From JAENVU01 sp963756815 (GTDB taxonomy: Bacteria > Actinomycetota > Acidimicrobiia > IMCC26256 > JAENVU01), in the NCBI GenBank assembly GCA_963756815.1, contig CAVWPR010000002.1, positions 62,001 through 126,000 on the forward strand: DNA of 64,000 nt. The letters run 5' to 3'. The notes beneath the pieces were generated by a model. The model ran no database searches, had not been told where the DNA came from, and was given only the letters and a program-made list of their open reading frames with translations. Below, one piece after another: positions 30,628 through 39,782 of the stretch (position 1 is its first letter; every line of letters begins with the position of its first letter). Position numbers and translations under genes: made by a program.

Positions 30628-33600
30628 ATGGTGTCCGCACGACCGGTGACGTCGAAGCGGTCGATCCGCGGGATCGGACGATGCGTGATCGCGGCGGTGG
30701 CCGCGGTCGCGATGCTCGGCCTGGGCGCGTTCGACGCAGCCGTGCAGGCCACGCCCGCGGGTGCGGAGGCGGTCGCGCGCGACGGCCTCACCTCGCAGAC
30801 CGCCGCGCCGTCGTGCTGGTCGATCAAGCAGGCGTACCCGGCGAGCCCCGACGGCGTCTACTGGCTGTGGACACCCACGCTGGTCGACCCCCAGCAGTTC
30901 GCGTGCGACATGACGACCGACGGCGGCGGCTGGGTGCTCGTCGGCCGCGGGCGCGAGGGTTGGAGCTTCCCCTACGCGGGCGAGGGCTCACCGTCGACAC
31001 TGCGCAACACGATCACCGGCCCGGGCGCGTTCGCACCCGCGTCGCTGCCCACCCCGACGATCGACGGGCTGCTCAACGGCGGTCGCATGGACGCGTTGGC
31101 CGACGGCGTGCGGCTGCGGCGCGCCACCAACACCGCCGGCACCACCTGGCAGGAGGCCCGGCTCGGGATCAAGAACTACGGCAGCTGGTCGTGGGCCTTC
31201 GGTGCCGGCATCTACCTGAGCTCGGTCACCTTCGACGGCGCCACGACGAACATCGGGACGTCGACGTGGCAGACGAACACCACCGCCAACATCCAGGTCG
31301 CCAACGACACCCGACGCATCACCACGTATCCGCAGCAGATCCACAACTACCAGAACGGCTTCTCCTTCGGGGGCAACGTCACCGGGCAGAACAACGCCAC
31401 CTCCTACCTGTGGCAGTACGCCAGCGAGGGCGCGGCCATCCCCTTCACGCAGGTGTGGCTGCGGCCCCAGATCACCGAGACCGACATCGCGAACGCCGGC
31501 GTGACGGTCGCGCCCGACAGCGGGATCCCGGCGGCGACCGTGAGCAAGATGCTCAACCCGCGCCAGGTGGACCAGCCGTGGGCGGTCACCGGCATCAACG
31601 TCGGCACCTCGGCGCCGACGGTCTACTTCTACGTCAAGTCGTTCGCGCAGATCGGCAACACCATCTACGTGGGCGGCAAGTTCCGTCAGGTGCAGCACGG
31701 CCTCGGCGGCCCGACGTACACGCAGTCCTACCTCGCCGCGTTCGACAAGACGACCGGCGAGTGGATCCCCGGCTTCAACCCCGTCATCGACGGGCCGGTG
31801 TGGAAGGTCAAGGCCTCCCCCGACGGCACCAAGCTGTTCGTGGGCGGCGAGTTCACCAACGTCAACGGCGTGGCCAACACCTCCGGCCTGGCCGCCCTGG
31901 ACCCGACGACCGGTGCACCGGTGAGCGGGTGGACGGCGTACACCCAGTGGCCGAGCGGCAGCAACGACGTGCGGGCGATGGACATCCAGGGCGACTGGCT
32001 GTACCTCGGCGGCAGCTTCACGCGGATCGCCGGCGGCGCGACCGACTTCGTCGGACCGCTCTCCGTGAGCCGCCTGGCCCGGGTGCGGCTGAGCGACGGC
32101 CGCCCCGACTGGAACTGGACGCCGAGCGTGAACACCGCGGTCTGGGACATCGCGGCGAGCAAGGACTACGACCGCGTCTACGCGGCCGGCACGTTCACCC
32201 AGCTCAACGGGGTGACCATCAGCCCGACGAAGTTCGGGATCGTCGACAAGACGACCGGCGCCACCGTCACCGGTCTCGCGCCCTACGTCCAGAACGCGAC
32301 CAACGGCGAGGAGAACACCTCGATCGTCGTGGCGAACGGCAAGGTGTACCTCGGCGGCGCACAGCACTTCCTGCACCAGTACCGGGAGTCGGACTTCACG
32401 CTCGAGCGCTCGCACATCGCCCGCAGCCCCGGCGGCGACTTCCAGGCGATCGCCTACAACCCGACCGACGCCAAGCTCTACGCGTCGTGTCACTGCGACC
32501 AGTACCAGTACCAGGACTCGACCACCTACGACCCGAGCAACTACTCCCGCGTCGACCCGCTGAACCTGATCGCGTCGTTCGACACCACGAACAACCTCGA
32601 GGTCGTGCCCGAGTTCCACCCGACCAAGGCTCGCCTCAACAACACCAACGGCGAGGGCCCGTGGTCCTTGTTCGTCGACTCCGACGGCTGCATGTGGGCG
32701 GGCGGTGACCTCCAGGCGACCGGCCAGCCGACGAGCCCGTACTACGGCGGCTTCATGAAGTTCTGCGCCCGCGACACGGCGGCACCGTCGACGCCGCCGA
32801 ACCTCAAGGCGACCACGTCGGGCAACACCGTGACCCTCACGTGGAGCCCGTCGACCGACAACAGCGCCGACCCGCTGCAGTACGAGATCCTGCGTGACGA
32901 CCCGACGTTCGGGACGGTCGTCGAGGGAACCACCTACGACCGCACGTGGACCGACACGAACGTCGTCGGCTCCGCCCGCTACTTCCTGCGCGCGCTCGAC
33001 GCCACCGGGAACCGGTCGGCGTCCACGCCCGTGACCACCGTGTCCACCCCGCCGCCGGCGCTGGCGACGTTGATCGCGCACGGCGACACGTGGAGCTACC
33101 GCGCCGACGGCCAGAACCTCGGCACCACGTGGCGCGACCCGTCGACCGACACGTCGGCGTGGCCGACCGGTGCGAGCCAGCTCGGCTGGGGTGGCAAGGG
33201 CGAGACGACCGCGATCTCGGGCGACGCAGTGACCGACTACTTCGTCAAGCACGTGAACATCGCCGACCCGGGCTCGTTCCGGACGCTCACGGTCCGTCTC
33301 AAGCGCGACGACGGCGCCGCCGTCTACGTCAACGGCGTCGAGGTGGTCCGCGACAATCTGCCCGCCGGCGCGCTGAACGCGAGCACCCTCGCCGCGTCGT
33401 ACACCTCCGGCGCCGATGAGAGCAACTGGTTCGAGTACACGATCCCGGCGTCGCTCCTGACCACCGGCGACAACACGATCGCGGCCGAGATCCACCAGGC
33501 CGCGCCCGCGAACGCCGACGGCGTGTTCGACCTCGAGCTCGTCGCGCGCGGCGCGGTCGAAGCCGTGGCGCCGACGCCGCCGACCGTCTCGGTCGGTGCC

Positions 33601-36600
33601 GTCACGTTCTCCACGGTGCCGCTCACCTGGACCCCGGGCACGGACGGCACCGCCGTCGCCGGCTACCTCGTGAGCCGCAACGGCACGCCCATCGGCTTCA
33701 CACCCGGTACCGCCTTCACCGACACGGGCCTCGCGCCGGGCACGGCCCACACCTACGACATCCGTACCGTCGACACCTCGGGCAATGTCTCCGCACCGGC
33801 CACCGTGTCCGCGACCACCTCGGCCAACCCGTGGCTCGTGCGGAGCGGTGACGCCTGGTCCTACCGTTCCGACGGCACCGACCTCGGCACGGCCTGGCGC
33901 GCTCCGGGCTTCGCCACCACCGGGTGGGCAACGGGCGCGTCGCCGCTCGGCTGGGGCAACTCCGGCCAGGCGACCACGATCGCGAGCGGCCAGATCACGC
34001 AGTACTTCGTCCGGCACTTCACCGTGGCCGACCCCGGCGACGGGCAGCTGCTCGACCTCCGGCTCCGCCGCGACGACGGCGCCGCCGTGTACCTGAACGG
34101 TGTCGAGATCGCGCGCAGCAACCTGCCGAGCGGCACCCTCACGGCCGCGACCTACCCGACGTCGACCGTCAGCGTCGGTGGCGGGAGCACCTGGTACGAC
34201 GTCACCGTCCCGGCGACGCTGCTGACCGCGGGCGACAACACGCTCGCCGTCGAGCTGCACCAGGACTCGAAGTCGGACAAGCACGCCGTCGTCGACGTCG
34301 GCCTCGAATGGCAGACCCCTGGCGAGACGAACCCGCCCACGCGACCGACGGTGACGTCGACGGGGCGCACCGACTCGACGATCGACCTGCACTGGACGAC
34401 CTCGACCGACGACTCGGCCGTGGCCGGCTACGCCGTACGGCGCAACGGCGCCCTCGTCGCCTTCACCACCGCGACGAGCCTGACCGACACCGGCCTCGCA
34501 CCGCAGACGCCGTACGGCTACGAGGTGATCGCGGTCGACACGTCGGGCAACGAGTCGACGGCGGGCCTCCTCGCCGTCTCGACGACCGGCGGTGTCGCAC
34601 TCACGTCCTCCGGTGACGTCTGGTCCTACCGAACCGACGGCACCGACCTCGGCGCCGCCTGGCGCCAGCCCGGGTACGACACGTCGTCGTGGGCATCCGG
34701 TCCGTCACAGCTCGGCTGGGGCAACGTGGGCGAGACCACCACGGTCCCGTCCGGTGCGATCACCCAGTACTACGTGCGTCACGTCGACGCGCCGAACCCG
34801 GCGAGCGTCGACGGGCTGAGCCTGCGGGTCAAGCGCGACGACGGCGTGGCCGTGTACGTGAACGGCACCGAGGTCGCGCGCGACAACCTGCCGTCGGGTG
34901 CGCTCACCGCCGGCACCTACCCGATCGCGACCGCCAGTCGCGCCGACGCGGGTACCTGGCACACGTTCACCGTTCCCACCAGCGCGCTGGTCGCCGGGGA
35001 CAACGTGATCGCGGCCGAGGTCCACCAGGACTCGCGTCGCGACAAGCACTCGGCGTTCGATCTCGAGCTCACCGGGACCGTGGACACCTCGGGGCCGGTC
35101 GTCACGGTGTCGTCGCCGACCTCCGGTGGTGCGCTGACGCACGACCCGGCGACGCTCGCAGGCCTCTGCACCTCGGCCGCGGGTCCGGTCACGGTCACGA
35201 TCGGCGGTGCCGCGCCGGGGGTGCTCAGCGCTCCGTGCGTGGTGAACGGCTGGAACGTCACCGCGCCGCTCGCGGACGGCTCGTACACGGTGACCGCCGC
35301 CCAGACCGACGCCAACGGCACGACCGGCAGCACCGGTGCCATCCCGTTCACGGTCGACACCTCGGTGCCGGTCGTGACCCTCACCGCGCCCACGGCCGGA
35401 GTGACGCTCGCCGCGGGTACGCCGGACTTCACGGGCGGGTGCAGCACGCCCGACGGCGCCGTCACGGTCAGTGTCACCGGCACGGCGACCCGCACGCTCA
35501 CGACGCAGTGCTCCGGCGGCACGTTCGTGGTCGCACCCGCGAGCGCGCTGCCGACCGGCTCCTACCACGCGACGGCGTCGCAGACCGACGCCGCCGGCAA
35601 CACCGGTACGAGCACCACCACGGACTTCGCGGTCGACGTCTCCGCTCCGGTCACGACGGACAACACCGCCACGCTGGGCAGCGGGTGGACGAGCACCGCG
35701 CAGACCGTGACGCTCTCCCCGACCGACGCGGGCACCGGCGTGGCCCACACCTACTTCACGACCGACGGCTCCACGCCGACGGCCGCGTCGAGCGAGGGCA
35801 CGTCGATCCCGCTGACCGCCGGCGGGGTGTACACGATCAAGTACTTCTCGGTCGACGCGCTCGGGAACGCGGAGGCGGTCAAGACGGCCGCGACGCAGAT
35901 CCGCATCGACCTGACCGCGCCGACGGCCGTGACGACGTTCCCCGCCGACGGCGGCTCGTACAACGCCACGAGCTGGGCGGCGGGCTGCAGCACGTCCAAC
36001 CGCATGTGCGGCACCACCGCGGACACCGAGTCGGGTGTCTCTACCGTCCGGGTCCGGCTCCAGCGGGCGAGCGACTCGCGCTTCTGGAGCGGCTCGTCGT
36101 GGGTGACCACGTCGACGAACCTCACCCCGACGGGCACCACGTCCTGGTACGTGCCGCTGGCGACGAGCGCGCTCACGAACGGCGTCACCTACACGGCGAC
36201 GGTCACCGTGACCGACTCCGCCGGCAACGTGACGACGACGCCGTCGGTGTTCTCGTACGACACGACCGCGCCGTCGGCGACGGCCGGTGCGACCACCAAC
36301 CGCAACGGGGCGGTCGAGGTCGGCGACACCGTGAGCGTGACGTTCGGGGAGGCGCTCAACCCGGCGACCGTCCCGGCGAGCGGCACCCTCACGCTGAGCC
36401 GCGGCCGCTCCGGCAACACCACGTGGGGTGTGAGCGGCTTCACCAACGGCCAGCTGAGCAGCGGGACCACCGGCTATCTCACGCGGCCGACCATCGGCAC
36501 CTCCACCGTCACCTACGCCGGCACGCTCGGCGTGAGCGCCGACAACCGCACGGTCACGTTCACCGTGACGGGGGGGTGCAGTGGATCGTGCACCCGGGTG

Positions 36601-36711
36601 ACCACCGTCCCGAGCTCCGGTTCGTGGTCGTACACGCCGGCCTCGACGCTGCGGGACCCGGCCGGCAACGCGGCCACGGGCACCCGCACCACGTCGAGCG
36701 TCATGTTCTGA
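30628..36711 (+). CDS. Giant secreted fibrinogen-like / beta-propeller / repeated jelly-roll-FN3 surface protein (2,027 aa)
   Basis: An intact 2,027-codon frame from ATG 30628 (GGAGG four bases upstream). Order: signal peptide with a long N region (CVIAAVAAVAMLGLGAFDA); a fibrinogen-related segment about residues 60-290 (FACDMTTDGGGWVLVGRG); propeller-like repeats about 320-700 (IYVGGKFRQVQHG, LFVGGEFTNVNGV, LYLGGSFTRIAGG); an FN3; three copies of a 160-residue beta-sandwich each with FN3-like spacers; bacterial Ig-like repeats; a segment like the chitobiase C-terminal domain (YFTTDGSTPTAASSEG); and further Ig-like domains. No sorting signal or C-terminal helix is seen. Likely a matrix or adhesion protein that binds carbohydrate. 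Confidence 0.85.
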   Translation: MVSARPVTSKRSIRGIGRCVIAAVAAVAMLGLGAFDAAVQATPAGAEAVARDGLTSQTAAPSCWSIKQAYPASPDGVYWLWTPTLVDPQQFACDMTTDGGGWVLVGRGREGWSFPYAGEGSPSTLRNTITGPGAFAPASLPTPTIDGLLNGGRMDALADGVRLRRATNTAGTTWQEARLGIKNYGSWSWAFGAGIYLSSVTFDGATTNIGTSTWQTNTTANIQVANDTRRITTYPQQIHNYQNGFSFGGNVTGQNNATSYLWQYASEGAAIPFTQVWLRPQITETDIANAGVTVAPDSGIPAATVSKMLNPRQVDQPWAVTGINVGTSAPTVYFYVKSFAQIGNTIYVGGKFRQVQHGLGGPTYTQSYLAAFDKTTGEWIPGFNPVIDGPVWKVKASPDGTKLFVGGEFTNVNGVANTSGLAALDPTTGAPVSGWTAYTQWPSGSNDVRAMDIQGDWLYLGGSFTRIAGGATDFVGPLSVSRLARVRLSDGRPDWNWTPSVNTAVWDIAASKDYDRVYAAGTFTQLNGVTISPTKFGIVDKTTGATVTGLAPYVQNATNGEENTSIVVANGKVYLGGAQHFLHQYRESDFTLERSHIARSPGGDFQAIAYNPTDAKLYASCHCDQYQYQDSTTYDPSNYSRVDPLNLIASFDTTNNLEVVPEFHPTKARLNNTNGEGPWSLFVDSDGCMWAGGDLQATGQPTSPYYGGFMKFCARDTAAPSTPPNLKATTSGNTVTLTWSPSTDNSADPLQYEILRDDPTFGTVVEGTTYDRTWTDTNVVGSARYFLRALDATGNRSASTPVTTVSTPPPALATLIAHGDTWSYRADGQNLGTTWRDPSTDTSAWPTGASQLGWGGKGETTAISGDAVTDYFVKHVNIADPGSFRTLTVRLKRDDGAAVYVNGVEVVRDNLPAGALNASTLAASYTSGADESNWFEYTIPASLLTTGDNTIAAEIHQAAPANADGVFDLELVARGAVEAVAPTPPTVSVGAVTFSTVPLTWTPGTDGTAVAGYLVSRNGTPIGFTPGTAFTDTGLAPGTAHTYDIRTVDTSGNVSAPATVSATTSANPWLVRSGDAWSYRSDGTDLGTAWRAPGFATTGWATGASPLGWGNSGQATTIASGQITQYFVRHFTVADPGDGQLLDLRLRRDDGAAVYLNGVEIARSNLPSGTLTAATYPTSTVSVGGGSTWYDVTVPATLLTAGDNTLAVELHQDSKSDKHAVVDVGLEWQTPGETNPPTRPTVTSTGRTDSTIDLHWTTSTDDSAVAGYAVRRNGALVAFTTATSLTDTGLAPQTPYGYEVIAVDTSGNESTAGLLAVSTTGGVALTSSGDVWSYRTDGTDLGAAWRQPGYDTSSWASGPSQLGWGNVGETTTVPSGAITQYYVRHVDAPNPASVDGLSLRVKRDDGVAVYVNGTEVARDNLPSGALTAGTYPIATASRADAGTWHTFTVPTSALVAGDNVIAAEVHQDSRRDKHSAFDLELTGTVDTSGPVVTVSSPTSGGALTHDPATLAGLCTSAAGPVTVTIGGAAPGVLSAPCVVNGWNVTAPLADGSYTVTAAQTDANGTTGSTGAIPFTVDTSVPVVTLTAPTAGVTLAAGTPDFTGGCSTPDGAVTVSVTGTATRTLTTQCSGGTFVVAPASALPTGSYHATASQTDAAGNTGTSTTTDFAVDVSAPVTTDNTATLGSGWTSTAQTVTLSPTDAGTGVAHTYFTTDGSTPTAASSEGTSIPLTAGGVYTIKYFSVDALGNAEAVKTAATQIRIDLTAPTAVTTFPADGGSYNATSWAAGCSTSNRMCGTTADTESGVSTVRVRLQRASDSRFWSGSSWVTTSTNLTPTGTTSWYVPLATSALTNGVTYTATVTVTDSAGNVTTTPSVFSYDTTAPSATAGATTNRNGAVEVGDTVSVTFGEALNPATVPASGTLTLSRGRSGNTTWGVSGFTNGQLSSGTTGYLTRPTIGTSTVTYAGTLGVSADNRTVTFTVTGGCSGSCTRVTTVPSSGSWSYTPASTLRDPAGNAATGTRTTSSVMF
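33070..35073 (+). repeat. Three in-frame copies of a 160-residue beta-sandwich module
   Basis: Copies begin near 33070, 33832 and 34600 (period about 765 bp including an FN3 spacer). Shared anchors are GD(T/A/V)WSYR(A/S/T)DG, LGWG..G..T(A/T)(I/V), KRDDG(A/V)AVYVNG(V/T)EV with small changes, and AAE(I/V)HQ. A fourth, more divergent copy is in the 25.2-28.6 kb protein. Module duplication within and between the two genes is evident. Confidence 0.85.
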
Positions 36712-36716
36712 CCGTG

Positions 36717-37598
36717 ATGTCCCGGGGCACCCGACGACCGGTGGGGGGAAGCGTCCCCCTCCTGGTCGCCTCGGGCCTGGCCGTCCTCGCGCTCGCCGCG
36801 TGCGGGGCGGGGTCCGACGCGCCGACCGGCACCGCCGGGAACGCGCCGACGGCGACGGCGATCGCGACCTCGCAGCACCTCGACCTCGCACACGGCGTCC
36901 CGTCGGGCTGGGACCAGCGGCGCGCCACGCTCGAGCAGGGCGGCGGTGATCCGTCCACCTGGATCCGGCTCGACGCCACCGGTGTGCCGGCATACGTGTC
37001 GGCGCCGCCGGCCGCCCTCGCGTCGGGCCGGACGCGGTTCCGGTTCTCCGGCCGCTTCCGCGTGCGGACCCGAGCCGCCGGCCAGACGGTGGGGCTCGCG
37101 ACCGTCGAGAACAGCGCGGGCGAGCACCACGCCGACCTCTTCGTCGACGCGCGAACCGGCCGTTGCCGCGTCGACCTCTTCTCCGCCGACAGTGCGATGT
37201 CGACGGGCGCCTGCGACGACGGCGCCTGGCACCGGGTGACGATGACCGGCGACTACGGCTCGGACACCTACACGCTCGCGTGGACCGTCGACGGCGTGCC
37301 GATGCCGCCGATCCGCTCGACCGGCCAGCCCGCCGCCACCGTGCACCGCCTCTGGCTCGGCGACGCCACCCCGGCCAAGAGCAACGTCACCGACTGGACC
37401 GACGTGACGCTCGAGCTCCCTCGTCCTGAGCTACCGCGGCCGCCCACGCAACGACACGGCGGTGGGTCACGCGCCGGTGAGCAGCCGCCGCACGGCGTCG
37501 CACAACGCGTCCGGCGACGTGTGCTCCCCGGGAACGCCCGTCATGGGCTCCGCCACGAAGAACGGCTGGGTGAGGTACGCGTCGAGCTCCGGTGCTGA
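36717..37598 (+). CDS. LamG-like lipoprotein
   Basis: From ATG 36717, 5 bp after the giant gene. N-terminal lipoprotein signal (LLVASGLAVLALAACGAG). The body is a concanavalin/LamG-like domain with GRCRVDLFSADSAMSTGACD and DGAWHRVTMTGDYGSDTYTL, closely resembling the C-terminal domain of the 25.2-28.6 kb protein. The frame stays open to 37598, but after VTDWTDVTLE the sequence loses domain character; a one-base shift would end it at 37429 (...PSS). It then also avoids a long overlap with the convergent relic. Presumed outer-surface lipoprotein co-expressed with the giant protein. Confidence 0.75.
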   Translation: MSRGTRRPVGGSVPLLVASGLAVLALAACGAGSDAPTGTAGNAPTATAIATSQHLDLAHGVPSGWDQRRATLEQGGGDPSTWIRLDATGVPAYVSAPPAALASGRTRFRFSGRFRVRTRAAGQTVGLATVENSAGEHHADLFVDARTGRCRVDLFSADSAMSTGACDDGAWHRVTMTGDYGSDTYTLAWTVDGVPMPPIRSTGQPAATVHRLWLGDATPAKSNVTDWTDVTLELPRPELPRPPTQRHGGGSRAGEQPPHGVAQRVRRRVLPGNARHGLRHEERLGEVRVELRC

Positions 37599-38559
37599 CG
37601 CCCACACGAGCGATCGCCGCGAGACGTGCCATCTCTGCGTCGGCCGCCTTGCTCCACGATGTCGGCGCGATCGCCGGCCACCGCTGGCGACGTGCCCGGT
37701 CGGGATCGAAGCGGATGGCGGCGAGGTACGGCGAGCCCGCGGGCGTCGGCGGCTCGTCGTCACCCACGAGTGGGCCCACCACAAGAGTGACGGCGGCCCG
37801 CTCGGCGAGATCCGCGAGCCGCACCTCGACGTGCTGCACCCGGCCGACATCGGCGAACACCACAAGGAACGCGTCGAGCCCGCGGCGCGCAGACCCCGGT
37901 CCATCGCGTCGAGCTGCGCGTGAACGGCTCGGAGGGCGCGGCCATGGACACCTGCACCATGCCTTCGATGCCGGCCTCGGCGAGACCGTGGTGAACGTCG
38001 CGAGGTCGTGGGCGACTGCACGAAGCCCGTCCACACGACGCGTGCGACCGGCGTGGCCGCCGCAGCGAGGCTCGGAGAGCAGCACCACCGCTCCGACGCC
38101 GAATCCCGGCGTCATGTGCACCAGCCCGCGCTCCGGGACGAGCAAGAGGTCGACGGCCCGGATGCCGGTGGACTGCTCGCCTGCGCCGGTCTCGCGCTGG
38201 TCTCGCACAGGCGTCGGACCGGATGCCTCCGGCTCGGCGGAGCTTCGCCGGATCCGTCGTGACCTCGAGCGACCGCGACGTCGATCGCGGTCGAGCCGGC
38301 GACGCGAGGGCGTTGCGGTCCGCTCCCTTCGCCAGCAGCAACTCGACGACCCCGACCTCGTCTGCAGGGCCGCGACCAGATCGGCGACTCGTGCTGCGCG
38401 CAGGTGCAGTGCGCCGACGGGTCCGCCCCACGCTCGGCAGCTACCGCACCATCGGCACGTCACCGGCTGAACCGCGCCGGAAGGAACCTCGGCGCTCGGC
38501 GCAGGTGCGCGAGTCTCGGCGACGTTCAGTCCGTGCACGTCCACCAGGTCGTCGGACAT
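37467..38559 (-). pseudogene. Broken ankyrin-repeat-like gene
   Basis: Reverse-strand pieces in different frames: an ankyrin-like ALHLRAARVADLVAAL near 38.4 kb, DEVGVVELLLAKGADRNALAS in another frame, then LLLVPERGLVHMTPGFGVGAV, and a coherent C-terminal part (FLVVFADVGRVQHVEVRLADL ... LDAYLTQPFFVAEPMTG, ending LLTGA at 37467). The C-terminal piece is unlike anything I recognise. Several frame changes are needed; start and exact extent are uncertain. Confidence 0.5.
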
Positions 38560-39297
38560 CGAGCGTGAGGCGATCCGTCCACGTCACGGACCGCATGGCG
38601 AGCCATGCGTACGACTCGGTCGGCGTGCCGGAACGGGCCGACCTCGTCGGGGCACGCCGTCGTCATCCGTCGAGCGACTTCGGGCAAGCGGATGCGTGCT
38701 ACCGTGTCACCGGGTCGTGAGCGCCCGATTCGCGAAGCTGCGATCGGCGACGTAGTGCCGGCCGTGGGCAGTCGCAGGTGCGACCGGATGCCCTCGAAGC
38801 GACCCGGAGCCGGCCCGCCTCGTCCGCGTGCCGACGACGAGTCTTCCGGTCGGGACGCTCGCACGACGGCGTGACCACCGCTGCGCTCCGGCGGACCGAG
38901 AGCCGACGCCATGATCGTCGGGACGCACGGCTCGGAGATCGTCGAGGTGCCCACGGGCACCGCCTCCTGCGCAGTCGCTCCGGCCAGTCACGCGACCAAC
39001 CGCCAGCCCTCGGGATGACGTCCACGATCGCCCCGCCGCTTCGGACGGCTTGGCGCCGACTGGACGACGCCTCGATGTTCAGAATGCTCGCGCCCTGCGG
39101 ATGACCTACCGGGCAGTACCCGGCGTGCGTGTCCGTACGTGCGGTGTCACGCAGGACGTCGCACAGGCGTCGACCCGAGCATCAGCCCGCCACCTCGCCG
39201 ACCGTCCCCGCGGCTCCGGTTCGGCCGGAACGTGTGCCGTGGACCACCGACCGTGCGCCGACCGCGAGGTCGCCACGCGTGGTGACGCCCGCGTGCC
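38560..39297. other. About 740 bp with no supported gene
   Basis: All six frames hold only short, arginine/serine-rich ORFs without motifs, and third-position GC does not favour one frame. Together with the ankyrin relic next to it, this looks like decayed sequence between the surface-protein genes and the Nudix gene. Confidence 0.45.
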
Positions 39298-39782
39298 GTG
39301 CCCGTGACCGGACCCGTCGAGCGTGCCGTGGCGAGATCGTGCTCGACGAGCTCGGCGCGGTCCTGCTGCTCCGCGGGTTCGACCCCACCCGACCCGAACG
39401 GGGGTCGTGGTGGTTCACCCCGGGCGGCGGGCTCGACCCCGGCGAGTCACCCGCCGACGCCGCCCGCCGGGAGCTCCACGAGGAGACGGGACTGGTCGTC
39501 ACCGATCTGGGCGAGGCCCATTTCGACCGTGACGCGGTCTTCGAGTTCGAGGGCGTCACCTACCGCCAGCACGAGGACTACTTCGCGCTGCGCACCGCCC
39601 GGTTCGAGCCGAGCCGCGACGCGTGGACCGAGGTCGAGCAGCGGTCGGTGCTCGAGTACCGCTGGTGGTCCGTCGACGAGCTCGCGACGACCGCGGCGGT
39701 GATCCATCCCGAGCGGCTGGCGGAGCGGATCCGCGGGCTCGATCCGGGCGCGGGGACGACGGTCAGGCGACCGACTCGGTGA
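39298..39782 (+). CDS. Nudix hydrolase, probable frameshift near the start
   Basis: The Nudix box is complete: TPGGGLDPGESPADAARREL followed by HEETGLVV. The protein resumes in the main frame at IVLDELGAVLLLRGFDP (39339); before that, a normal N terminus (VTGPVERAVAR) lies in another frame from about 39298, so one base is probably missing near 39335. The C terminus (WWSVDEL) is typical of the family. It likely hydrolyses a nucleotide-type pyrophosphate. The gene converges with, and overlaps by 20 bp, the glycosylphosphotransferase. Confidence 0.78.

Noticed and set aside
30988..34392. 1,134-codon open frame antisense to the giant secreted protein
   Set aside because: No domains, Arg/Val/Asp-rich composition typical of an antisense shadow in GC-rich DNA; the forward frame has clear domains and a signal peptide.
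38526..39025. Reverse-strand ORFs of 108-144 codons
   Set aside because: No recognisable motif, mixed third-position GC and no ribosome-binding site; treated as non-coding or decayed.
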